Assembly: GCA_964402505.1 (NCBI GenBank)
Contig: CAYOCP010000007.1
Span: 98,069-162,068 of the forward strand
DNA: 64,000 nt
Origin: SLRI01 sp964402505
GTDB lineage: Bacteria > Pseudomonadota > Alphaproteobacteria > Geminicoccales > Geminicoccaceae
Direction: 5' to 3'
Shown: piece after piece, positions 19,046-31,658 of the stretch
How the letters are laid out: every line of letters begins with the position of its first letter
Position numbering within the stretch: the first letter of the stretch is position 1
Made by a program: the position numbers and the translations under genes
The notes under the pieces: generated by a model
The model's database searches: none
Told to the model about the DNA's origin: nothing
Seen by the model: only the letters and a program-made list of their open reading frames with translations

Positions 19046-19074
19046 TTGACAGCGGACCGGTCATCCCTGATCTT
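19046..19074 (+). promoter_or_regulatory. Candidate promoter of rpmG
   Basis: A perfect -35 box TTGACA (19046-19051) is followed after 17 bases by GATCTT (19069-19074), 36 bases before the rpmG ATG. The -10 is weak, but spacing and position fit. Confidence 0.5.
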
Positions 19075-19109
19075 GAGGCTTCAGCTTTCCAGTTGTCGAG
19101 GATCCAGCG

Positions 19110-19277
19110 ATGGCCAAGCCGTCCACCGTGCTGATCAAGCTCGTGAGCTCGGCCGGTACCGGGTATTTCTACACCACCAAGAAGAATACCCGCACCACCA
19201 CCGAGAAGCTCGTGCTCAAGAAGTACGACCCCCGCGCGCGCAAGCACGTCGAGTTCAAGGAAGCCAAGATCAAGTAG
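19110..19277 (+). CDS. rpmG: 50S ribosomal protein L33
   Basis: This 55-residue basic protein (MAKPSTVLIKLVSSAGTGYF, then YTTKKNTRTTTEKLVLKKYD, ending EFKEAKIK) is full-length bL33 of the large ribosomal subunit. It lacks the CxxC zinc-ribbon cysteines (the C-minus form), as usual in alphaproteobacteria. It is monocistronic: it has its own TTGACA promoter candidate and a strong intrinsic terminator 35 bases after the stop. Confidence 0.97.
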   Translation: MAKPSTVLIKLVSSAGTGYFYTTKKNTRTTTEKLVLKKYDPRARKHVEFKEAKIK

Positions 19278-19311
19278 CGCCGCATCGCGGCGCCCCGATC
19301 GCGCGAACGAG

Positions 19312-19337
19312 CCCGCCGGCGACCCGGCGGGTTTTTT
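19312..19337 (+). terminator. Intrinsic terminator after rpmG
   Basis: CCCGCCGG (19312-19319) pairs with CCGGCGGG (19324-19331) over a 4-base loop and is followed by six T (19332-19337). This is the clearest Rho-independent terminator in the window. Confidence 0.9.
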
Positions 19338-19470
19338 CTCGCGTGAGTCGAAAGTCTCTAGGCATGGAGTTCGACCGCAGGTAGTATCCGGGCCGGTTCG
19401 CCATCGTCCTGGTCGAAACCGTGCGACATTGCCGCCGCATGGCCGGCCGCGAAGCCTGGAGACATCGCCT

Positions 19471-20661
19471 GTGGCTCAGAACGCCGTGTCGCGTTTCGGC
19501 AATCATTGCATCATCGGCCTCGCCGCCCTTCTGGCTTCCTCGGCGGCGGGAAATGCCGCCCCTGCCATCGACGATCTGCTCAGCGAGCCGACGCCTTTGG
19601 TGCTCAAGGACGGCCGAATCGCCGAGGTCAGCGTCCATACCATCCCCTTCGCCACGGGCGCCGGCGAGCTGGATGCCGAAGGTGCCGCGGCGCTCGAGGC
19701 ACTCCTGCGGCCGCTCGCCACGGATTGCTTCCTCACCGCCCAGGCGATCGGCCATGTCGAGCCCGGGCTCACGCGCGACGGCGACACGTTGGACGCGCAT
19801 CGCCTGGCGCGGGCGCGGGCCGATCACGTGCAGGCGGCCCTCGCCAGCCGCGGCATGCCTCTGGCCGCCGTGGCGAGCGTCTGGGATTGGCAGTTCCTGG
19901 TCAAGCAGTCGCGCGTCACGCTCTGGGTCTTCAGCCTGAATGTCGGTGACGATTGCGAGGGCGAGCCCCTGCCCGGTGCCACGACCGTCGCCGCGGCGGC
20001 GCGCCCGGCGGTGGCGTCCCCGCCGCCGGCGCCGGTCGTGCCGCCGGCACCGGTGGCGAGCCCGCCGCCGGCCGCGGTGAAACCGGTCCCGACACCTGCC
20101 GAAACCGCGACCGCCGCCCCGCGCGAGCTGACCGCCGCCGAGCCGGCACGCGAGCCGGTCGTGCCGCCGGCGCCCGTCACCGCACCGCCGGCGCCCGTCG
20201 TCGCCGAGGTGGAGCAGCCCGAGCCGGTCGAGGCTCCGAAACCCGGGCCGGTGATCCTCACCGCCGAGCCGGAGCCCGAGCCGATCGAGGCCGTGGAGGC
20301 TCCGCTCGCCGAGCCGGATACGCCGAGCGAGGCGCTGCCCGGCCCCGCCATCGTCTTTGCCGTCAACAGCAGCTATTTCTCCGGCACCGCGAGCCGTGAG
20401 CTTCGCGCCTTCGTCGACCGCTTGCCGGCCGATGCCGAGGTCGAGATCGAGCTCGCCGCCGCGGTCGGCACCGGTGACGTGCGTGACGCCGATGCCGGCG
20501 AGGCCAGGCGCTACAACGCATGGATGGCCGAGCGGCGTCTGCAGCGCGTCGCGGAATGGCTTCAGAGCCATGCCGGCGCGCGCCAGTTGAAGCTGAACGA
20601 GCGCTATGTCGAGAACGATCCGTCGCGCGAGGTGCGGCTTTTGGCGCGCGTCCTTCCCTGA
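19471..20661 (+). CDS. Secreted protein with two OmpA-like domains and a proline-rich linker
   Basis: Function unknown. GTG at 19471 is chosen: GGAGA lies 8 bases upstream, and the start gives a compact signal peptide (FGNHCIIGLAALLASSAAGN, cleavage near NAA-AP). The ~396-residue product has an N-terminal OmpA-like alpha/beta unit (residues ~45-155: VHTIPFATGAGELDAEGAAA, then LARARADHVQAALASRGM). About 130 residues of Pro/Ala/Val/Glu-rich repeats follow (PPAPV recurs), then a second OmpA-like unit (IVFAVNSSYFSGTASRELRA, ARRYNAWMAERRLQRVAEWL). The second unit has the A..RR...V..WL helix of the fold, but the canonical Asp/Arg peptidoglycan contacts are not obvious. It may span the periplasm with two heads, but that is inference. 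Confidence 0.65.
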   Translation: MAQNAVSRFGNHCIIGLAALLASSAAGNAAPAIDDLLSEPTPLVLKDGRIAEVSVHTIPFATGAGELDAEGAAALEALLRPLATDCFLTAQAIGHVEPGLTRDGDTLDAHRLARARADHVQAALASRGMPLAAVASVWDWQFLVKQSRVTLWVFSLNVGDDCEGEPLPGATTVAAAARPAVASPPPAPVVPPAPVASPPPAAVKPVPTPAETATAAPRELTAAEPAREPVVPPAPVTAPPAPVVAEVEQPEPVEAPKPGPVILTAEPEPEPIEAVEAPLAEPDTPSEALPGPAIVFAVNSSYFSGTASRELRAFVDRLPADAEVEIELAAAVGTGDVRDADAGEARRYNAWMAERRLQRVAEWLQSHAGARQLKLNERYVENDPSREVRLLARVLP

Positions 20662-20750
20662 CGGCCGCGCCCTCGGCTGGTCCCGGGCGCCCGCGCCCTC
20701 TATGCTCGCCCGGTCCGCCGCCGGAATGGCGGCACTGATCGGGGAAAGCC

Positions 20751-21659
20751 ATGACGCTCGCCATCGGCATCGATCTCGGCGGCACCAAGATCGAGATCGT
20801 CGCCCTCGACGGCGCCGGTAATGAAGTGGTCCGCCGTCGCCAGCCGACCCCGCGCGGCGATTACGAGGCCACCCTGGACTGCATGGCGGGAATGGTCCGG
20901 GCCGTCGAGACGGAGCTCGGCACGCGCGGCACCGTGGGTGTCGGCCATCCGGGCGCCATCTCGCCGGCCACCGGGCTCATCAAGAATGCCAATTCCACCT
21001 GGCTGAACGGCCGACCCCTCGACCGTGACCTCGCGGCCCGGCTCGAGCGCGAGGTCGCGTTCGCCAACGATGCCAACTGCCTCGCCCTCTCCGAAGCCAC
21101 GGACGGCGCCGGTGCCGGCGCCTTCACCGTCTTCGCCGTCATTCTCGGCACCGGCGTCGGCGGCGGCGTCGTCGTCGGCGGCAAGGTGCTGCAGGGCCCC
21201 AATGCCATCGCCGGCGAATGGGGCCACAACCCGCTGCCCTGGCCCCGGGACGAGGAGCGGCCGGGACCGCCCTGCTATTGCGGCCTGCACGGCTGCATCG
21301 AGACCTGGCTCTCGGGTCCCGGCATGACCGGGGACCATGCCCGGATCACCGGCAGGTCGATACCCGGACCCGAGATCGTGGCCGCGGCCGAGGCCGGCGA
21401 GGTCGAGGCCAGGGCCGCCCTCGACCGGCATGCCGACCGGCTGGCCCGCGGCCTCGCTCACGTCATCAACATTCTCGACCCCGAGGTCATCGTTCTCGGC
21501 GGGGGTGTCTCGAACATCAAGCGGCTCTATGCCGACGTGCCCCGGCGCCTCTCGGCCTACGTCTTCACCGACCGCGTCGACACCAAGCTCCTGCCGCCCC
21601 TGCACGGCGACAGCTCGGGGGTGCGCGGTGCCGCCTGGCTCGGCCGCGACCTCGCCTGA
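20751..21659 (+). CDS. ROK-family sugar kinase (fructokinase/N-acetylglucosamine kinase type)
   Basis: A 302-residue kinase with the ROK pattern: ATP-binding AIGIDLGGTKIEIVALDG at the N-terminus, GVGHPGAISPATG, the catalytic aspartate in FANDANCLALSE, the glycine loop AVILGTGVGGGVVVGG, and the structural zinc motif CYCGLHGCIETW. The motif set is closest to fructokinase/mannokinase Mak and GlcNAc kinase NagK, but sequence alone does not decide the sugar. ATG at 20751 follows GGGGAAAGCC. It is 91 bases from the preceding gene and convergent with eipB (8-base gap). Confidence 0.88.
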   Translation: MTLAIGIDLGGTKIEIVALDGAGNEVVRRRQPTPRGDYEATLDCMAGMVRAVETELGTRGTVGVGHPGAISPATGLIKNANSTWLNGRPLDRDLAARLEREVAFANDANCLALSEATDGAGAGAFTVFAVILGTGVGGGVVVGGKVLQGPNAIAGEWGHNPLPWPRDEERPGPPCYCGLHGCIETWLSGPGMTGDHARITGRSIPGPEIVAAAEAGEVEARAALDRHADRLARGLAHVINILDPEVIVLGGGVSNIKRLYADVPRRLSAYVFTDRVDTKLLPPLHGDSSGVRGAAWLGRDLA

Positions 21660-21667
21660 CCCCTTGC

Positions 21668-22483
21668 TCAGTCGCAGACCGGGGCGGGAAACGTCTCGAG
21701 CTGCTCCATCTCCGCCTTCAGGGCGAAATCGCCGTAATCGAGCATCAGATCGTGCAGCACGCCGCGCTCGGTCAGATCGAACATGATCTCGAAGCTCGGC
21801 AGGTCGTCGACGCCGGTCGCGGTGTGGTAGGCGAGGCTCACCGGCCAGACCCGCTCCGCTCCCTCGGGGCCGGCCTCGTCCGGCCATGGCCGCTCCGCCA
21901 CCTCGGATCGGCCGATCACCGCCGTCACCCGGCTCAGACCCTCCAGCCCCGAGCCGTCGAAGAGATCGTGGCTGACCACCACCTCGCCGCGCTCCGCACT
22001 CTCGATCAACCGGCGCATGTGCTCCGTCGGGAAGAGCGTGCCGCGCGGCAGGTCGACGGACTCCTCCGCCGGGGCCACGAACGTCGCGCGGCCGGCGCCA
22101 CCCACCGCTTCCAGCGCCGCCTCGCCGCGATAGTCCTCGACCGGATGGCCGTCGTCGAACGACCGCACGTTGAACCGCAGCCGCGTGCTGTCGGGCGATT
22201 CCCAGCTCGAGAAGTGCACGTCGTAGACGAAGCCGGGGCCGTCGCCGACATTGGCGACGAAGCCGATGCGCTGATTGCTGATCGAGCCCTCGCAGGATGC
22301 CCGCCATTCCAGGACGAGACCGCCATCGACCGAGGTGACGCCGATCGATCGCTCGGCATCGACGAGGCTCAGCCGGTAGGCGGCGCGATGCGACAGGAGA
22401 TCCACCTTCGCACTCGAGGATGCCGCACCGAGCATGACGGCGGCGCCGAGCGCGAGGCAGGTGAGGCGGTCGAGCATGGTCAT
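21668..22483 (-). CDS. eipB: Cell-envelope integrity protein, EipB family (DUF1849)
   Basis: EipB-family proteins are periplasmic beta-barrel-like (spiral) proteins needed for cell-envelope integrity in alphaproteobacteria. The 271-residue product has a signal peptide (LTCLALGAAVMLGAASSSAK) and the conserved start of the mature part LLSHRAAYRLSLVDAERSIG. SCEGSISNQRIGF, LPRGTLFPTEHMRRLIESA and FDGSGLEGLSRVTAVIG follow. It has two cysteines, one in ASCEG and one in the C-terminal PAPVCD; the pair could form the disulfide known in the family. Its promoter must lie in the 418-base space shared with acnA. Confidence 0.85.
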   Translation of the reverse strand: MTMLDRLTCLALGAAVMLGAASSSAKVDLLSHRAAYRLSLVDAERSIGVTSVDGGLVLEWRASCEGSISNQRIGFVANVGDGPGFVYDVHFSSWESPDSTRLRFNVRSFDDGHPVEDYRGEAALEAVGGAGRATFVAPAEESVDLPRGTLFPTEHMRRLIESAERGEVVVSHDLFDGSGLEGLSRVTAVIGRSEVAERPWPDEAGPEGAERVWPVSLAYHTATGVDDLPSFEIMFDLTERGVLHDLMLDYGDFALKAEMEQLETFPAPVCD

Positions 22484-22901
22484 CGGCGTTCCCGTTCTCG
22501 CTTGTTGGCGGCGCGCGGCCCCGGGCTAGCGGGGTCGCCGCCATCACGCCCCGGCATATAGCGCTGCCGAACCGGCGTTCCGAGCCCTTGGCTTAATGCT
22601 TCATTAGCACAGATGCCGACTCCGGTCCCTGGAGGCGCGCGCAGGCGGCATACCCAGCGACAGCGATAATGCTAACGCCAAGGGCCGATTCGATTAAGCA
22701 TGACTATTGACCCTTTCGGTATCACGGAGCGATTTCTCGCCCTTCTGCGCCCGTTACTGAATGGGTGAGGCACCGTCATTGTCCCCGTCGACGGCCCGTC
22801 GCCGGGCCGGTGCGCGACAGCCGGACACCTTCCGGTCCAGGCATTCCGGGCGTATAACCCGAGCCGATCTGGTCGGTTGAGCAACGAATTGGGAGAAGGC
22901 C
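22484..22901. other. Divergent intergenic region eipB/acnA
   Basis: 418 bases without a gene, less GC-rich in the middle (22590-22740). It contains a small dyad TAATG-CTT-CATTA near 22592-22610, a TTGACC hexamer (22707-22712) without a convincing -10, and, closest to acnA, TATAAC at 22853-22858 with a poor -35 (TTCCGG) 17 bases upstream. No RNA gene or riboswitch was recognised. Confidence 0.4.
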
Positions 22902-25613
<2,712 letters not shown>

Positions 25614-25626
25614 GGAAAAGGAAGAT

Positions 25627-25649
25627 CCGGGGGAGCTCGGTTCCCCCGG
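25627..25649 (+). terminator. Hairpin after acnA (probable terminator)
   Basis: CCGGGGGA (25627-25634) pairs with TCCCCCGG (25642-25649), 14 bases after the acnA stop. There is no T-run, so termination strength is uncertain. The next gene starts at 25666, so its transcript may read through this hairpin or begin very close to it. Confidence 0.5.
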
Positions 25650-25665
25650 GCCCCCTCGTTATCTC

Positions 25666-26613
25666 ATGAGAAGGCCCGGCCAACCCGTGGGCGTCCCGGT
25701 TGGCGTGGGCGCATGGCCCAGGCACGAGGATTTCCCTGTCTTCCCGATCGGCTCCAAGCCGAAGCGCATGCTCAAATGCCCCGACGATGCGCAGGAGCCT
25801 TTTCTCATTCCGGGCCACGCCTACCTCTTCAAGACGGCCGTGGGCTGGCAGGCTCAGCAGATATGGTCGGAGGTCATCGCCTACCGACTGGCTGCGCTGA
25901 TCAGGCTTGATGTTCCCCCTTGCTTCATCGCCGTCGACGAGCAATCGGGCGAGACCGGTGCCCTCATCGAATTCTTCTATGGTGGCCCCGACGAGGCGGA
26001 GCCGGTCCGGTTCGTTCACGCGGCCGAGTTCATGACGCGGCTTCTTGCCGATAAGAAGCGAGGGCGGCCGCATGCCGTGCAAACGAATCTCCTGTTGTGC
26101 CGTCTTCTGCGCGTGGCGAGCCCGATCGAGTGGTGGGGCCGTGCGCTCGCATTCGACACGCTCATCGGCAACACCGATAGGCATCCCGAAAACTGGGGAA
26201 TCCTGCTTCGAGGCGGGGCAGCCGGTCAGCCACGAATTTGGAGCTTGGCGCCGGCCTTCGATAATGGCGCCAGCCTGGGCTACGAGTTGCCCGACGCAAA
26301 GCTGGGGCCGCTGCTGAAGCGAGACGGGCTGGACGCCTATCTGCGACGAGGAACCCATCACTGTGGCTGGGACAGAGCCAATGACCGACGGGAACGCCAT
26401 ATCGAGCTTTGCCGACGCTACTTGGATACATACCCGGAGGCTGGTGCGGCTATGAAAAGCGTGGTTGACTTTGATATGCTCGAGGTGCGCAAGATTGTCG
26501 GGGAGTGCGCGCGTTATCGTGTGGGCATTCCTTTCGGCATGGAACGCGCCAATTTCGTCGTGGAGCTGATTGCGGCCCGAAGGGCGTTGCTGCGAGCAGC
26601 TTTCGGGGATTGA
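25666..26613 (+). CDS. HipA-like serine/threonine kinase, short form
   Basis: The 315-residue protein resembles the kinase core of HipA-type toxins without the usual N-subdomain. Visible motifs are a possible ATP-lysine region (HAYLFKTAVGWQAQQIWSEV), the catalytic loop FDTLIGNTDRHPENWGILL near residues 165-183 (the NTDRHxxN form of HipA kinases) and the metal-binding DFG equivalent APAFDNGASLGYEL. HipA phosphorylates glutamyl-tRNA synthetase; targets of short relatives are mostly unknown. ATG at 25666 is the first start after the acnA hairpin. The base composition is lower in GC and codon use less biased than in acnA, suggesting transfer. The next gene, a HIRAN protein, starts one base after its stop, so they form a two-gene unit. 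No HipB-like DNA-binding partner is present. Confidence 0.78.
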   Translation: MRRPGQPVGVPVGVGAWPRHEDFPVFPIGSKPKRMLKCPDDAQEPFLIPGHAYLFKTAVGWQAQQIWSEVIAYRLAALIRLDVPPCFIAVDEQSGETGALIEFFYGGPDEAEPVRFVHAAEFMTRLLADKKRGRPHAVQTNLLLCRLLRVASPIEWWGRALAFDTLIGNTDRHPENWGILLRGGAAGQPRIWSLAPAFDNGASLGYELPDAKLGPLLKRDGLDAYLRRGTHHCGWDRANDRRERHIELCRRYLDTYPEAGAAMKSVVDFDMLEVRKIVGECARYRVGIPFGMERANFVVELIAARRALLRAAFGD

Positions 26614-26614
26614 G

Positions 26615-27370
26615 ATGGCGAATATGATCGAGAGGCTGGTGGAGCCGCGCAAGCTGTTGCTCGCGTGGCAGGCGCCCGACTCGCGTGACAGCGATCGATT
26701 CCGGTGGGTGGTGGCCGTCATCGAGGCGAACGGCGAGAATTGCACGTTGCGCTACCTGCGGGACGGCGCCGAGTTCCGGACGCTCAATCAGGAGCGAGAA
26801 TTCGCCGAGCTTCGTTCCTTGGGCTATGAAGGCTATCCGGCCTTCAGTCTTACTCGCCCCGTGCATGACGAAGGCGTGGTGCACACCTTCATGCGTCGTC
26901 TACCACCACGCAGCCGCTCCGATTTTCCGGAGTACGAGCACCAGTTCCGCTTGTCACCCGAGCTCGAGCTCAGTGATTTCGCGTTGCTCGGACAAACCGG
27001 GGCAATGCTGCCGAGCGACGGCTTCTCCGTCGTCGATCCATTGGCCCCGGAAGCGAGCCATTGCGATCTGATGCTCGAGATCGCGGGCTATCGCTATCAT
27101 GTCCCGGAAGGCAATGCCGGCATCAGTATCGGCATGCCGGTGGCGCTGCAGCCTGAGCCGGAAAACGAGCACGATCCGTCAGCGGTGAGGGTGGTCGTCG
27201 GTGAGCGGAAGCTCGGCTACATCAATCGCCTGCAGGCGCCGACCTTTCGCCGCTGGCTCGAAAGTCGACAGGTGACCGGCGTCATCGAGCGCCTGAACGG
27301 CAAGGCCGGGCACCCGCGCGCCTTCATATTCATCCGCGTTCGACCTTTGGCGCTTGAGGTCGCGGCATGA
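26615..27370 (+). CDS. HIRAN-domain protein paired with the HipA-like kinase
   Basis: The 251-residue protein carries a HIRAN-like domain in its C-terminal third (GISIGMPVALQPEPENEHDP, SAVRVVVGERKLGYINRLQA), a module that in other proteins (Rad5/HLTF) binds 3' DNA ends. The N-terminal ~150 residues (LLLAWQAPDSRDSDRFRWVV, FRTLNQEREFAELRSLGYEG) look like the small beta-rich domain that precedes the kinase in HipA-type proteins. This suggests that a HipA-like polypeptide has been split, with the first part encoded here. The start one base after the kinase stop (TGAGATGG) gives tight coupling. It could be a regulator, antitoxin or targeting subunit; none of these is shown by sequence. Confidence 0.65.
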   Translation: MANMIERLVEPRKLLLAWQAPDSRDSDRFRWVVAVIEANGENCTLRYLRDGAEFRTLNQEREFAELRSLGYEGYPAFSLTRPVHDEGVVHTFMRRLPPRSRSDFPEYEHQFRLSPELELSDFALLGQTGAMLPSDGFSVVDPLAPEASHCDLMLEIAGYRYHVPEGNAGISIGMPVALQPEPENEHDPSAVRVVVGERKLGYINRLQAPTFRRWLESRQVTGVIERLNGKAGHPRAFIFIRVRPLALEVAA

Positions 27371-27424
27371 AGGATATGAACTTGGCCTGACTTGCCGCTC
27401 CTGACGAGCTGTAACGGACCCCGC

Positions 27425-27619
27425 CTAGTCGCCGGCGCGATCCGCCTGGTCGTAGATGAAGCCGCCGGCGCCGCCGACCACCGCACCCGCCGCGGCGCCG
27501 ACCGCGGCACCGGTGGCCGAGCGCTGGCCGGTCGTCTGCCGCTCGAACGGGCTGGCCTGGGCGCTTGCCGCCATTGCGAGGAACGCCACCCCGGCCAGCA
27601 TCGTCAGTCGCTGACGCAC
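27425..27619 (-). CDS. Small secreted glycine-zipper protein
   Basis: A 64-residue product with a signal peptide (LTMLAGVAFLAMAASAQASP) followed by a glycine zipper (GAAVGAAAGAVVGGAGGFIY), typical of small outer-membrane or surface-associated stress proteins. GTG at 27619 is preferred over the ATG at 27601 because a strong GGGGGGGAG site plus an A7 tract lie directly upstream. Function unknown. Confidence 0.6.
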   Translation of the reverse strand: MRQRLTMLAGVAFLAMAASAQASPFERQTTGQRSATGAAVGAAAGAVVGGAGGFIYDQADRAGD

Positions 27620-27784
27620 TTTTTTTCTCCCCCCCGCGAGCACCTCTTCCGGAGCCCGCCACGGGCGGATTGTATGCGCGGAAAATACGGGTCTCACAAT
27701 CCTGCTCGTCATGGGCAGCCGATTGCGCGCTGCCGGCCATTCGGCCAAAGGTGGCAGCGGCGCGTTTTCTTTGGAGGACGACGG

Positions 27785-28357
27785 GTGACGACGGGCGAGG
27801 CGGCACCGATCACGGCTGGCGGCAGCGGCACGGGTGCCGACGCTGCCCGGGGCAAGCCGCTCGGGATCGCCCGCGCCGGCCCGGTCGACGCCCGCGCCAT
27901 CGCCCGGCTGATCGAGCCCGCCTTCGCCCGCTTCATCGCGCCGGAGCTCGGCGAGGTCGGCCGCGTCGCGTTTCGCCTCTTCGTCACCGAGAAGGCGCTC
28001 CGCCACCGGCTCGAGCAGGGTGCGGTGGCCTTTCGGGCGACCCTCGACCATGCCCTTGCCGGCTATGCCGAGCTGCGCGGGCGCAACGGCCGGGTCGACG
28101 GCATCGACCACCTGGCGCTGCTCTTCGTGGACGTGGACCTGCAGGGCAGGGGAGTGGCCCGCCACCTGCTCGAGACGGTGAAGGAGCACGTGGCCGCGGC
28201 CGACCCGCCGGTTGCCGACCTCACCGTCAACGCCTCGGCCTATGCCGTTCCGGCCTATCGCCGCCTCGGCTTTCGTCCGACCGGCGGGGCCAGCGAGCTC
28301 CAGGACATTCTCGCCACGCCTATGCGCCTCGAGCTCGAACCGACACCGGCGCATTGA
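27785..28357 (+). CDS. GNAT-family N-acetyltransferase
   Basis: A 190-residue acetyltransferase-like protein. The acetyl-CoA site is in LLFVDVDLQGRGVARHLLET (V..D/Q-x-x-G-x-G/A) near residues 117-136, and the C-terminal SAYAVPAYRRLGFRPTGG is the usual GNAT helix-strand end. GTG at 27785 follows GGAGGACGACGG, a good ribosome-binding site. The substrate is unknown, and the neighbours (glycine-zipper protein, small membrane protein) give no pathway. Confidence 0.82.
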   Translation: MTTGEAAPITAGGSGTGADAARGKPLGIARAGPVDARAIARLIEPAFARFIAPELGEVGRVAFRLFVTEKALRHRLEQGAVAFRATLDHALAGYAELRGRNGRVDGIDHLALLFVDVDLQGRGVARHLLETVKEHVAAADPPVADLTVNASAYAVPAYRRLGFRPTGGASELQDILATPMRLELEPTPAH

Positions 28358-28420
28358 CCGGAGGCGCTGCAGGCGCCATCTCGAAAGGATCGGAATCGGG
28401 CGCTTCGCGAGGTGGCACGT

Positions 28421-28654
28421 ATGGGCGAGGACCGGCGGCTGCTCGTCTTCCTCGGCAAGAATTGCGCGGGCGGCATCCTCGCGGGCTGGCTCCTGCTCGC
28501 GGCCCTCATCCGATCCAACGTCGCCAATCTCGGCGACCTCCTCTTCGGCAACGGGCTCGAGCTCACCGCGCTCGTCCTCATGGCGGCCGGCTTCGCCGTC
28601 ACCTTCGGCAGCCTCGCCATGGGCACCGCCATCTTCCTTTTGCCGCGCGAGTGA
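28421..28654 (+). CDS. Small two-helix membrane protein, function unknown
   Basis: A 77-residue protein with two predicted membrane helices (AGGILAGWLLLAALIRS and LELTALVLMAAGFAVTFGSL) and charged ends (MGEDRRLL..., ...LLPRE). ATG at 28421 is favoured because GAGG lies 8-9 bases upstream; a GTG at 28412 would add three residues. No family was recognised. Confidence 0.6.
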   Translation: MGEDRRLLVFLGKNCAGGILAGWLLLAALIRSNVANLGDLLFGNGLELTALVLMAAGFAVTFGSLAMGTAIFLLPRE

Positions 28655-28740
28655 GTGCCCGGGACATCCGCAACGGCGCATCGCCGTCGCGCCCCGTCTC
28701 TGCTACAGACCCACCATCGATGCTATCGCGGGAATGGCGG

Positions 28741-29292
28741 ATGAGTGAAACGGGCAGGGTGCGCGAGGCGGTGGCGGTCATGGAGGACGTGGCCGCGCTC
28801 GAGCTGGCCGTGGAAGCCCTCGAGGCGGCCGGCTTCGCCGCCGGCGATATCAGCCTCCTCGCCGGACAGGACACGGTCGAGAGCAAGCTCGGCCGCATGT
28901 ATCGCCGGGTCGAGGAGGCCGAGGACGACCCCGCGGCACCACGCACCGCCTTCGTCTCGACCCGCACCATCGCACGGCGCGAGGACGTGGTGGTGGGCTC
29001 GATGACCACCCTGCCGACGCTGGTCGCCGCCGGCACGGTCGTCGCCTCCGCCGGCGCCGTCGCCGCCGCCATCACCGGCACCGCCATCGCCGGTGCCATG
29101 CTCGGCACGGTTCTGGCCCGCTGGATGGACAAGCGCCACGCGGACTGGTTGGAGGAGCAGCTCGAGCGCGGCGGCGTCCTGCTCTGGGTGCGCACCCGGG
29201 ACGAGATGGCCGAGCGGAAGGCGCTCGAGATCCTGCGCCAGCACGCCGCCCATGACATCCACGTCCACGAGATCCCGCTCATGGAAAGCTGA
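28741..29292 (+). CDS. Membrane-associated stress-type protein (GSP17M-like N-terminus)
   Basis: The 183-residue product begins with a flavin-fold-like region seen in general stress protein 17M relatives (RVREAVAVMEDVAALELAVE, EAAGFAAGDISLLAGQDT). A central hydrophobic glycine/alanine zipper (VVASAGAVAAAITGTAIAGA, MLGTVLARWM) and a C-terminal alpha/beta piece (WLEEQLERGGVLLWVRTRDE, EILRQHAAHDIHVHEIPL) follow. The role is unknown, but such proteins are often stress-induced. It is convergent with glpR, 4 bases apart. Confidence 0.6.
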   Translation: MSETGRVREAVAVMEDVAALELAVEALEAAGFAAGDISLLAGQDTVESKLGRMYRRVEEAEDDPAAPRTAFVSTRTIARREDVVVGSMTTLPTLVAAGTVVASAGAVAAAITGTAIAGAMLGTVLARWMDKRHADWLEEQLERGGVLLWVRTRDEMAERKALEILRQHAAHDIHVHEIPLMES

Positions 29293-29296
29293 ACGC

Positions 29297-30060
29297 TCAG
29301 CCCTCCGCCACCACCAGCCGCGTGCCGCTCGACTCGAGCACGGCGGCGAGCTCCGGCGGCGGCGCCTTGTCGGTGAAGAAGGCGTCGACCTGGCTCATGT
29401 CGCCGAGCCTCGCCATGGCCGGCCGGCCGATCTTGCTGTGATCGGCGGCGAGATAGACCTTGCGGGCGTGACCGACGATGGTCTGGGCGACCCGCACCTC
29501 GCGATAGTCGAAATCGAGCAGCGTGCCGTCGAGATCGATGGCGCTGATGCCGATCACCGCGATGTCGACGCGGAACTGGGCGATCGAATCGATGGTCGCC
29601 TCACCGACGATGCCGCGGTCGCGCGCCCGCACCAGGCCGCCCGCCACCACAACCTGGAAGTCCTCGTTGCCGGCCAGAAGGTCGGCGACGTGCAGGTTGT
29701 TGGTGATGACGCTCAAGCCCCGGTGGTCCAGCAGGGCCTTGGCGATCTCCTCGTTGGTGGTGCCGATATTGATGCAGAGCGAGGCATCGTCCGGAATGTG
29801 CTTCGCCACCGTCCGGGCGATCCGCCGCTTCGCCTCGAGATGCATGACCTGCCGGCTCGAATAGGCGATGTTGCGCACGCTCGACGGCACCGCCGCTCCG
29901 CCATGGTAGCGCTTGAGGACGCCCTCGGCGGCGAGATCGTTGATGTCGCGGCGGATGGTCTGCGGCGTCACGCTGAACTGCTGGGCCAGCGCCTCGATGG
30001 TGACGAAACCCTGGCGCTGGACCAGGGCCACGATCTCGGCGCGCCGGCCGGCGAGGTCGA

Positions 30061-30064
<4 letters not shown>
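29297..30064 (-). CDS. glpR: DeoR-family transcriptional regulator, probable glycerol repressor
   Basis: The 255-residue protein has the DeoR helix-turn-helix (FVTIEALAQQFSVTPQTIRR, DINDLAAEGVLKRYHGG) and the sugar-phosphate sensing fold with INIGTTNEEIAKALLDHRGL and YLAADHSKIGRPAMARLG. ATG at 30064 overlaps the glpK stop (ATGA), so it is translated after glycerol kinase. That linkage makes control of glycerol-3-phosphate metabolism the best reading; in E. coli GlpR responds to glycerol-3-phosphate. No glpD or glycerol transporter gene is in the window. Confidence 0.85.
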
Positions 30065-31569
<1,505 letters not shown>

Positions 31570-31658
31570 CGCACCCTCCCCGTCGTCGTCGCCGCTCGGG
31601 CAGTCTAGGCTCGGGGCCTCCGGTGCGCTAGAGACGCAGGCATGAGCGAGCGCCATCC

